From Saccoglossus kowalevskii (lineage: Eukaryota; Hemichordata; Enteropneusta; Harrimaniidae), in NCBI RefSeq assembly GCF_000003605.2, contig NW_003109115.1:1981-63014 (forward strand): 61,034 nt of DNA, written 5' to 3'. The position numbers and the translations under genes are program-made. Of the stretch, positions 10,901 to 22,900 are shown in pieces (position 1 is the stretch's first letter; every line of letters begins with the position of its first letter). Under the pieces are notes generated by a model. The model was given only the letters and a program-made list of their open reading frames with translations. It was not told the origin of the DNA and did no database searches.

Positions 10901-13900
10901 ATGAGAAAACTACAATTTTACTGGTCCTAATGGGACTGTTTAAGAATGATTGTACTTGCACTAAATGTTTGTGAACCAAATGAAGGATAAAGTAAAACAC
11001 TGGATGAGTTTCACACCATCTAGACATTTTGGCACTCGGCCTGACCAGTATTTGACTTTAATATTTCAATATACTGTATTTGCTCTATTATAAGTGCATA
11101 TATACCCAAAACCATAGAAACAGCACTGTGATGTGCTACTAATAGAGCAAATATGGTATATGTTAAAGTGAAGGAGTCGTCACCTGCGCATGCGTCAGAT
11201 GGTCACAGCGTGTCATTGTTTACAAACAAGCGTCTACCAATGAGCCTTTGCGTTTTTAATGCGTGTTGTTATCGTCGCATTAGACTCAATTATCGCGCAT
11301 ACGCAGGTGACTCCCCTCCCACTTTAAATGCTGGAATGTAGGCATTGGCACATAGTACGTGAACTTGGAATGTAAGTTGAATCAGCAACATATATGTCAT
11401 GAAAACCGATTAACCTTAAGCAAAAGCGAAAAAAACTTTAACAATTGAGATTCACTCAAAGCTAGCAAAGAATCAAAACTGCATGTTGCATGAGATGTAC
11501 ATGAAAAAGACCACAATGACCACTCACCAGGCAAATATTATGTCAGAATGATGTAAAAATACTACTGGAAATAATGGCTATGACAGTATTCAATCACATG
11601 ACCCTTCAGTCATACATCTAAGTCTCAACAGATCAAAGGTCACACCCATTACTCAGATGAACTTTCAACTTATATTCAACAATTTTCCCAATAGAGTCAG
11701 AGGAACAGTGAAAGGTGAAAGGTCACGCGATTGCGATTGTGATTAAGGTGAAAGGTCATGTGAACGCTTATGCCATAATTTCCCAATAGTCAAAGATCAC
11801 AACTGTCACGAAACATCTCAACTGATAGCCCACAACCAATGAAAAATAAGAGGTCACACACTAAATATAAGGTCACATGAACTTTCAAGTGCTTACTTTT
11901 TAGATGCTCTCGTCCTGGACGATCACATTATTTTTGTTTGTGAAAAGAAGAAAGAGAAGAAGAAAGAATTAATCATTGTGTGTTGAGGAATCTGACGTGT
12001 ACGTGATAACACATGTAACATGTTTTTCTTTCAATATGACCTTATACGGTAAAGTTGGCAATGAAATACTGAATCAACCTGCTTAATGCCATCCCACCAA
12101 ATTGTTGGTGCTACACTTTGCATATTACATGCTTTTCAAACATTTTTTATTAATTTTAAACTAAATGAAGATAATTTATCTCAGACTTTTTACAGAGAAA
12201 ACAAATAATTCAGACTTATGATACAAAAACTGACTAGGTGTGCATAATATTAACCTCCATTTGCGGCCTATATCTCAGAACCAATTAAAAAGTATCAATT
12301 TTGGAGAAAAAATGAAGCTAAGACAGATTTTGTTGGGATCGCCAATGGTGAAAATCAAAATAACCAATTTAAATAAAATCGGTTCTTAAATACCAATACA
12401 TTCAGCAAGTTGATTCAATTTAATTTAATGAAGATTAAAGCAGTGTTATAGCGAGGTATTTACTGTCACCGTCATATTTTTCCAAACACCAGAACAACAA
12501 CATTGCCAGCTAAGTTGCTGACTGGTTCACAATGCACGTCCCAAGATCGTTATATAATTAGAACTGGTTAGTTTAAACCATTGGTACGAGGGTACGTCGT
12601 TCAGCTAAATCAACATATTTATGAGTGTTAAGGCATGCACCAGTGTCACACGCAACGTAATATTACCGTAATTGGTATAGTACAGGTGTGATGGTTCAAA
12701 TACCAAAATGGCAACAGTAACAAAAAGACGTCCCTGGCGGCGATGATAAAATACGAACACGGAGCCAACAGATGAGGTTTCAACTGGTACTGGTATTATT
12801 ATACTCTGCAAACATCAAGTACAATAACGCGGTAACTCCACTACTCCAATAACTAGATACTTAAACTCCAATACAATTCAACGAGATCTCCGATCTGATC
12901 TCAGTGCTGAACAACTCCCCCAAATATACCCACAATGTCTATAAATATACCATTACATCAGCATACATAATGAGTCTGGAACTTACTACAAATTTCTAGA
13001 ATGTTCCATTACCTTCTATTGCCTCCTACAGTGTCCTATTACCTATTCAACCAGTTTCTAAAAATTCCACCCAGACACAGTACGGTTCTAGAACATTCTC
13101 AGTCACACGGGAGTGGTAAACAAGTCGTATGCGACAACCAGACACACCAGTGACTGTGTCAATGTGTACATTTTGCTTGGATAACTTTGCCATTTATCAT
13201 ATAGCAATTCATAAGATTGAATGAAATAAATTGAAAGGTAATTGTAATCTATATTCAACACTATTTGAGATTGGTTTGCTCTAATCTCATAACGATCTCC
13301 ATGCACACATAGAAAACCAGTCAGCAACTTAGCTGACAATTTTGCTGTTTCGATGTTTTCAACAATATAACAGTGACAGTAAATTTGAAATTTTTTGTCA
13401 AAATAATTAGTGTTTGTGCACCAGTGGATTAGGAGTGAAAAGAAACATTCAAACTTCAAAGCGTCACAATTTAACTTCCCTGAACTACCCAACATATTTT
13501 TTTTTACATTTTTTTTTTTCATAAGCAAGAATCATAGTTATGGTCATAGTACTAAATCAAGTTTCCAGAACATGCAAGTTAGCCTTGATTGATTTTTAGT
13601 TGAAAATTGTGACATGTCAATTTATCGCATTAACAGATTTAATAACAAATCTAACAGGTTTAATGTAGGTACATTGGTTCAGTGGACGAAGACATGCTAC
13701 ACACTAACAATCCTTTTTTCCTAAGATTGCAAATAAACATTTACAGCATGATCCCCAAAATGTGGTATGTTCAAAATGTTTACTCAGAAAACATGAAAGG
13801 AGTTAGGTAGAATATCAAACTCAAGATTATATTACTGCCAAAAATTAAAGACAGAGACTCAGCAACAAACAAAAGCCATGCGTAGAGAGAGTACCATGCA

Positions 13901-16900
13901 ACAACTCTAGATTGCAATCCAACGCAGTCACTTAAAAAAAATACCCACACCATGCAAAATTTAAATGTGCTTGGAATGAAGTAAAGGCTCACTGTCTGGA
14001 CGGTGCTTTACTGCCATGTGCATACCTCAATAGGTTTTTCAATGAGTACCCACTGCGAAGAAGTAAACACATGTATATATATATGCAAATTAAATGAGAG
14101 AACAGAAAATTGCAATACGATGCACACATTCCACACTTAGTATGGCTAAACACACAGAGACAAGCTGTCTGAGTGAGGCAGCTTCTTCATGTGTTACCTA
14201 TGCATGTACCCAAATCTGATGAAAATGCCTTTGTTTTTTTATTTAGAAACACCTGATGTTTTCTGTTATGAACTATGAAATGGTTTTGCAATCTGCATTT
14301 GTGATACCAAAAATTAAAAAAAATCATACATCAACAACAAACATTTGTTTTAAATTTCAGCATATTACAGATGTTCTTAACGCAGTAGTGTTTGTTAATT
14401 TTGATTGAAGATTTATAGAAACTAGAACAAGTATTCTGTGAGAGTAAAAGTTGAAAATTCCAGGAAAGTGTTGAAGCCAAAGGGAGTGCATAATATAAAC
14501 AGACATAGAAGCCATGTGTGGTTCACAATCGGAACAGAAGAGACCATTTTATGAGAGGGGTGATAGCATAGCAAAAGGAAATGATTCACACAAGTACAAC
14601 TGAAATGTAAGAAGCACAATTATCTGTATAGCTAGATGCTGAAAATAATGGTTGTAATTTGAGGAAATTATCGAAATGAGAATGCGAAAAATCAATGAGC
14701 AATTAACTATGTTTCTACGGCAACAGTTTACATAGTACTGCAAATCATTTCCCAAATCAAGGCTTTACATGACTAAGTCATGAAATTTAAATAAGCAACA
14801 TTTTGTATCAGTGATACTGCCCTCGAGTAGTACTTCTGTAACTTTCCAAATGTGTAGGGGTGTAAGTAACTGACAACCGTTTTTAGCTGTGGAGTCATCC
14901 GCTATCAAGAATATGGTAAATTTGTCAAAAAACATAATAACGATGAACGACTATAGATCAAAATGCACAAGGGCGTGATCCATAAAAAAAGTAAAAGCAT
15001 ATTACGAGTGGGGTGGGTTTTGTCAGTATTTGTAAAACAGAAAGCAACTCATGACTACTCGGTACGGAGACCATTGTCATGACAACTCACCTGAATGGTT
15101 GTGATGGGGATCTGGCATGGAGCTTACCATCTTCCAACCTGGAGAAAAAATAATTTATTTTTAATTATGCTGCAAAGATGATTAAAAGCATGTCACTGCA
15201 TTAGTTATTAAAGAAATAAGATTATCCTTGTAAACATTACGACAAAACAAGCTAATTGTAGGTTTATAATACATAACTATGCTACACTAGTTATCTATGT
15301 GGACTTACTTAAGAGCTCCTGTGGTGGCTGATCTTGCTTTTCGCTGTACTTTCAACTGTCTCAATTTATCCCCTTGTGTAAGTCCCCCTGACCGCCGTGC
15401 TGTCCTGCTATTGTAATCAGCATCCTACAAACCAACATAAGAAACACGTCAAGTACAGTCACCAATTTGGCTTGAAGGAAGAACGGGGCACATGGATGTT
15501 GGGATCACTTTTTGGAAATGGCCAGCCAGTATACTTGTTGGCAAAGATTGTTCACATAATCAACAACATTCACCTCAAAGTATTATTCACATTACTTTAT
15601 CATCAGTATTATGTGACATATTTAATGGTCTGATTGGATATACGCTCATTTACGGAAATTAATTAAAATTTTAATTACAGCAGGGCATGAATCTGTGAAC
15701 TCAAATTTATTTTCAAACACTATTCAAAATGTTTAAGCAAATGAAATTAAACATACAATGAAATTGGAAGTCTGAATGAAAACTAATATTCAAACATGGT
15801 GTAAATCATTGAGAAATTGAACATTTAGTAAATATTTCCCATAATTCATGCATAATCATACCATCAAATATTTCACATACTAGTTCTAAGGCCATAATAA
15901 AAGGTTTTGGAATAATCTCAGAGTGTTGTATTAAGAACCAAGTTATAGGAAAGGTGGCATGGATGTCAGCTCCACATGCATGACGGGGAAAAGGGCACGT
16001 GAATTAGAATGATCAATTAGGAATTAAGGGGTAACAACAATCACAACTACTAGTAATATCCAAACACATAAACCTTGTTTTATCCCAATATAGTGAAACC
16101 CATTTCGGCCGTCTGATCAATGCACCCACAAGTATTTTGTTTTTGTTTTCTTTTGAAATACTTCGGATGTGATAAACTTCTAAAGAGTGAAAGAGACTTG
16201 AGAGATGGGCTGAAGGAGGTTGTAGATGCGGAGTGAAAATGAAAATTTTGCATAATTACTAACATATTGTAAGAGAAATGAGAATAATATGAATACATAA
16301 ATTTGTATCCAGCAAAAGTGAAACAAATATTTTCAAAAGAAAGAAATTTCTTAAGCCCCCCCCCCCCAAACACTGCATATGCATATCCCAAATACCAAAT
16401 TTTCTGACATAGAAGAGCTTGGGTGAAAGAAGATCTGAGATAAATGCCAGCTGCCCTCTAGTGATCATTAATATGTTATACTATTGTTTTTATACCAATG
16501 AATTTGTATTCTGCTTTTCACGTTTTCTAACATAGAAATACTGTATATTCTAAAAATACTGTACAATGTAATCTTACAACTAAAATAATTGCTGCATGCA
16601 CTTTACCGAGGAATGTACAAGTAGTATATGAATAAGTTTTTGTACATTTAACCCAGACCAGACCAGACCAGACCAGATTGAACTGGATTGGGAAATGGAT
16701 CGGAGAGGAGAGGACCGAACCAAACCGGTCCTGACTGGACTGGACAGGACAGGACAGACGAATGGAACGACCAGACTTGACTGGGCTAGACTAGACTGAA
16801 CTGGACTGGACTGAACAGGGCAGGGGAATGAGTACTGGACTGAACTAGGGAATGAGCTGGTCTAAGTAAGACTCGATAAAACATATGATCTATGAGTAGA

Positions 16901-19900
16901 TTCAAAATACTTTATTTTAGTTAGAATTAATTTTTGCTGAAAACACGTTTTGGGCATTTTGTATAGAATTTATTTTCACTGATTTTAGACGAGTTGAATG
17001 TAAAATATAGGAAAAAAGGTATATTTGCTGGATTTTAATTTTTACTGGAGCAGTCCTTCAGCGAAAATTAGTTCAAAGTGAAAAATAAAGTATTTTACAG
17101 TAGTTATAAAATATTCAATTCACAATGTTCTTTGACTAGTATGTGATATTATACAGTGTTAATATGTACAGCACATAACAAGGAAAATGCAATGAAACAA
17201 AGTAGTCTGGTTATTATCAAATTAGTTGTAAATGAGTTTTAATCTACATAAATAGAAGTAACCATTTTCAAAAGTTCTGATATTTCAATTTTTACAGAAG
17301 CGTATTTAGTCATATTTGTACAATTTACACTAAATATGTCACATGCTACTCCCTAAACCTTTACATAATGAAGCCATTACAAATATGAGCTTCAATGAAA
17401 CACAGCAATATGAATTCATTATAATAGTACCAAGCCCAGTCTCTCATCAAATCACCTTATAATTAAACACCCATTACTGAAAATAATATAACAAATACAC
17501 ACTGGAGGTAAGTAATAAAAAACACATTGTAACAAATAAGCATGCAGGCACACAGTGACAAAGAAAGCACCTTATACACACCGCCTACCATGGCACTAAA
17601 TGCCATTGTGTTAGTCAAAATTAAATAGTGACATGTGAAGTCTGTGTTGTCAATTGCAGTGTTTTCTGCATTTCAACCCTTGAATTCAGTTCCTAACCTT
17701 TTTGAGAAATCTAAAAATATGAATAATAATTAATGACACAAGCAGTTGTCAAAATATCCGAAAAGACAATGAGAAAGACTTCACAGAGAGTGATGGGTAG
17801 TTTTCAGCAACTGGGCATTTTCATGCACAATAATCACTGATTACGGTATTTACTGTCTTTGCATACCAAATCAATTGTTAATTTTTCCCAGATGTTTAAG
17901 ATAGAAATTGACCTGGCAGTTAATGAGCTAAACATGATGCTGCTCCATGTACGCATGTTTGGCCAGTCTTGAAGTTTTCCATTGGGATTTATGACTGCCT
18001 GCTCTACTGACAATTGCTGGAGAACTTCAGCTACATATACCTGTTATACGTACTGCTCAAATTGACCAGAAATAGCATTTTCTTCCGTACTGTGATCATC
18101 CATGATCAATGAATATAATAATAAAATGTGAATTTATAATAAATGGCTCTGTTATGCATATATAATGCCCCTCTCTCATCTTTTAATTGTTATGGACCAT
18201 GCAAGTGCCTAAAATAATTGCCATTGCCCATGAATATCCAGGGGCAATGTGGCATTTTTTTTTCATAAACATGTGCACATTAGTAGAAACAAATGACCGA
18301 TGATGGGCGTTGTGTTAAGCAATCTACACGCAGAAACACCACAAACAGTAGCTGGGATTAGTTTTACGGAGTGAGTGGGACTATAATGTTACCTGGTAGT
18401 ATCTATCTAATGTACGAAGCTCATTATGATTATCGTCGTTCTCAGGAGCATTGAGATCGTCATCCTGTAACAAGGTAAGATGTTAGATGCTGAGTGATGA
18501 TTGGTGGATGTCTATCATATGATGTAGTTCACCCAATCACAATAGTCATGTATCATGTGGATTTTTTTTCAATCTGATGGTAACTTGTATCAACTAAATC
18601 CCACTATAAAAATATATATTCACCAACGCTGGATGTCATGTTTATTTAGTGTGGAAGTCTTACACAGCTACTGGTCAAAACATTGAATACAGAATAATGG
18701 TGATAGGAAGAAGACAGACAGAAGCAAAGAACAGCTTGTTCTCTGAATCCTATTTCAATAAAGTGACAAGATCACTGCTATACACCAGCAGTGTTTTCAA
18801 ATATGATAAAGACGCTTCAACTGCATTTTTTGAATCCATGTGATACTAGACAATAAGAATTTAAGTGGTACCAAAAGAAAACACAGGTAGTCAAGTGTTA
18901 CCATACAGCACTAGTCCGATGGAAAACAAATTTGTTTTGGGGAAAAATATTCCGCCCTACTGCATGATGTGTATTGATAATTAAAGATTATGTGACCTGA
19001 AAGATTATTTGGTGCATCGATGTGTCACCTGGATTAAAAAATTAGAAATACACTGTTACCTTGTTATAATGAACAACAAACTGTGCTCATGATCTTACAA
19101 TTTCCCCCCAAATACCTGTACCACTTAATATATGCATTATTGAGTACCTTTTACCACAGATTGGGTCTTACAGTTTGGAATTGTGACTGCGATTTGAAGA
19201 GACTACTAAAAGTGTATGTATAAAATTTTGTTTTTTTCTTACCTCCATTTTAGAGTAGCCTCTGTCAGAATCATCAATTGATATGTCATCTACTGCTGAG
19301 AGTATCTTTGTTACACTAGATTTGTTCGTTAGCCGTCCTTCTTTCAGTTTTTTCCTATAGATATCACCTTGTACCCACATACTTGCTTGTTTCCTGGGAA
19401 AAGACACAAAACACCACTACATTATAATTAAACCAATATTTTGCAGTATCTTTTTTTTTTGTTATTTTGAACAGACACTTTTCATTTCAGTGTTTCAGTG
19501 TACTGTTATCTGAATCAATCACCCTTTATGACGAGTCTAACTGGGTTTTTTAACATGGGCTGTGGAACAATACACAGGACCAACAGTTGTTATTGTTATA
19601 GTTACTGCATTAAATTTGTGAAGTAATTCAGAAATATAATACTCACTCCTCAAGGTAATTTTGTTGTGGTCCTATAACAGATCCAGGCCTGCATATTCTC
19701 AACCACGCTATCGTCTCTGCTGCCGTAAATTTATAGTGTTTCATCATGTAACAACCTATCAGTGTACCAGTTCTACCAAGACCAGCTGTACAACAAAGTG
19801 AGACAAAAATAAACAAGTGAAATATATGTACATATGTACAACCTGTTTTGACCCAAGATTAAATATAAATTTCAAACTACAAATCAAGTGTGCACATAAC

Positions 19901-22900
19901 ATGGACATAGGATTACAAGACATAATAAAACCTTTTAACTTGTGCAACACTTTGGAGCTTCATGTATTTTCTACAAATTTTGTTAATTTTGGAACATTTG
20001 TAATCAATAATAATAATGACTTATACATTACCTACTGTATATTAATTCTAATCAGGTTTTTTTTAAAAAAAAAGGGGGGGCAACTTATGTGTGTGCAAAC
20101 TGATACATGTATATGTACCAATGAGTTTACACAAAATAAAGACAACTAAAAGTTGCCAAATAGATCATGGGAAGCACTGTGGGCCCCTCAGTTCAGCCAT
20201 GATTAACTCAGGGCCACCTAGATCAAATCGAGCAAGCATTGGGTGTATTTTTCTCACCTTTACAATGTACTGAAATAGCGCCCTCAGCATTTTCACTGAT
20301 TGACAAGAATCTCTGAACATGTGCATCACTCGGCGTACTGCCGTCAATAAAGAAAAGATCATGATGGTCAAATCCTGCATCTGTAAACCGCCGGGAATCA
20401 TAATTTTTCTTGTTTAACCGCACTACAGTTGTAATGTTGTGTTTCCTGAAGTATGGGAAGTAGGCTTCCGGAGCATGAAGTGGGTAGCCTGCAAAAATGA
20501 CACGACAAATTATAGGTAAAGTAAACAAGGTTCTGTTATCACAAGTTGTCACATGGGATTAATCAAGATTCAGCTACTTCAGATAATTGCGATATGATAA
20601 ATACTACAGATAATATCCACTTACCGTTTTCAATTTTGCTTTTATTATGTGGCCCACTGAATGCAAGAAATTTATCCGGTATGATCCAGTTAAAATCACC
20701 ATTCTCCACTCTCTGAGGAAAAAAACAAACAATCAATGTAAATCAGTAGATGTAACACAAAACAATACTGTACACCCAATAGGGGATTTTCCGTACAATT
20801 GCGAGATCTCGCGAGATGCATGAAAGACGCGCGTCGAACGTCTGCCGCAAAAATAGAACGATTTGATTTTGAACTCGAATTTCCTTATTTCGTAGCTCAC
20901 ACCGACCGGCCGATCTTCGACAGAGGAATATTGCTTCCGAATACCCTGACTTAATCGAAATTGCCTATCATCAAATGTGGACAGCACACTATTAAGCATG
21001 GAAATGTCCCCAAAATACTTTCGCGTTTGTCGAATCCCACGCGATGTTTGACGCCACTACGACGCTATGACCTTTGTTTGTCCTGTTTTTTCGTTCGATT
21101 TCACGCATAACGCGTGATTCTCGCAGTGTACGGAAAATGGTCTATTTGTTTGCAAATCCGTGTAGCAGTGAAAAATTGTGTGACTGAGAAAGGTCACTGA
21201 CTTTGGCAGATTTTGTCCTTGTTGATATCAACATGTTTTCTGCAAAATTTGAAACGATTCTCATGCTTTGTCGATTTGTGTTTTGAGTAGCATCATTGAA
21301 CAACTTGCATCTATTTGTTGATAAGTCAAGTACACGTTCAACTGAAATAACTTGCAGCTTGTCAACTGATACAGCTCTACTGACAGTTAAACTATTATGA
21401 CCTTGACATTAATAGAAGTATTGTGAAATTATTAAGGGTACATGTTTGTATTATATATCAAAAGTAGAATGTTCTGTCTAAAATGATTTGAGGAGAATTT
21501 AAACACTATTCAGAGAAACAAAGTCATCACACTCTGGTCAATATGGGTCTCAAACGATATACACAGGAGAATTAAAAATAACTGTCACCAAGTCAGCAAA
21601 GGTACCTCATACAGACATATAGAAAGGCAATCTGGCTGGTAGTTTTTTCAAAATGTTGATAATGACATTTTAACTAAAAATTACAAAAATTTTGACTTAA
21701 AATTAGAGAATTGATGTTATTGTCACGAAATGAACAAACAAATCTTGCAGAGGTCCACCCAAGGTTCATTTGTAAATATAAAATATAAACATAATTAGGC
21801 TAGAAGTCTTTAAATAAAAAGTATGAAATAACATTTTTTACCAAAAATATTCACTACCGGTAAATACTGGAGAACTAATTTTATTGTAACAACATGAAGA
21901 AAAGCATGGAAGAGAAGCAACATTTGTAGTAACATGAAATCCATAGTTTTTTAAGAGAAGCACCCAAGTTACATTTGTAGTAACATGAAATCCATAGTTT
22001 TTTAAGAGAAGCACCCAAGTTACATGTACATTTGTAGTAACATGAAATCCATAGTTTTTTAAGAGAAGCACCCAAGTTACATTTGTAGTAACATGAAATC
22101 CATAGTTTTTTAAGAGAAGCACCCAAGTTACATTTGTAGTAACATGAAATCCATAGTTTTTTAAGAGAAGCACCCAAGTTACATTTGTAGTAACATGAAA
22201 TCCATAGTTTTTTTAGAGAAGCACCCACGTTACATTTGTAGTAACATGAAATCCATAGTTTTTTAAGAGAAGCACCCAAGTTACATTTGTAGTAACATGA
22301 AATCCATAGTTTTTTAAGAGAAGCACCCAAGTTACATTTGTAGTAACATGAAATCCATAGTTTTTTAAGAGAAGTCAAAAATGTAAAATTTGACAATGAC
22401 AAACAACCAATAATATGAATAGCTTCAACGCTGCAGAACTAAAAATGACATACAGGCCTGGCTACGGTAATTCATGTAATTTTAATATCATGACTAAGTC
22501 AACTCTGACATAAAATTATACAATATGTATTTTAATGCAATTTCTATAAAAAGTAACAATATCACTCACACAGCTGGATTTGCTGAAACGTCTCATCTAT
22601 ATGTTAACCTAACTACAAAAATATAAATTCTTTTTGTATAGAAATGAAATAGTCTGAGTACTACTATTCACTGTACTACAATGATAATACATAGAGAAAT
22701 GTGATACAGCTGCATCTAGTCATTTCTTTGATTATCAACACAGACAGGCTATTGTATTGCATAAGCTGGATAATCAGTAATAGGTGACTGGCAAATCATG
22801 CCCTAAGATGACCTCCGTGACACGAAGAGAGTTGACAAAGTCTAATATTTACGTGAAAGGTGAAACAAGTGAATGAAGCTCTGTACATGCAATTCATCAT

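Larger units (their letters stand above)
10353..15090 (-). other. CDC14: CDC14 intron 13 (4.7 kb)
   Basis: Carries two family C elements, one family B hairpin and the inverted KLLTG-coding arms. The stretch 11,570-11,900 is dense in AGGTCA/GGTCAC words (nuclear-receptor half-site-like), without clear spacing. Confidence 0.75.

Noticed and set aside
13103-13528. 141-codon minus-strand open frame as a gene
   Set aside because: Only a 25-residue part looks like protein (a possible LINE remnant). The rest is AT-driven, with no splice context or family match.
20148-20240. Palindrome-like GGGCCC/GGGCCACC stretch in intron 8
   Set aside because: Short and imperfect; not long enough to call an element or an RNA structure.
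21838-22402. Repeat-containing ORFs of 111 and 173 codons with [13 protein letters not shown] units
   Set aside because: Pure translation of the 51 bp minisatellite; the period is a multiple of three, so several frames stay open without coding.
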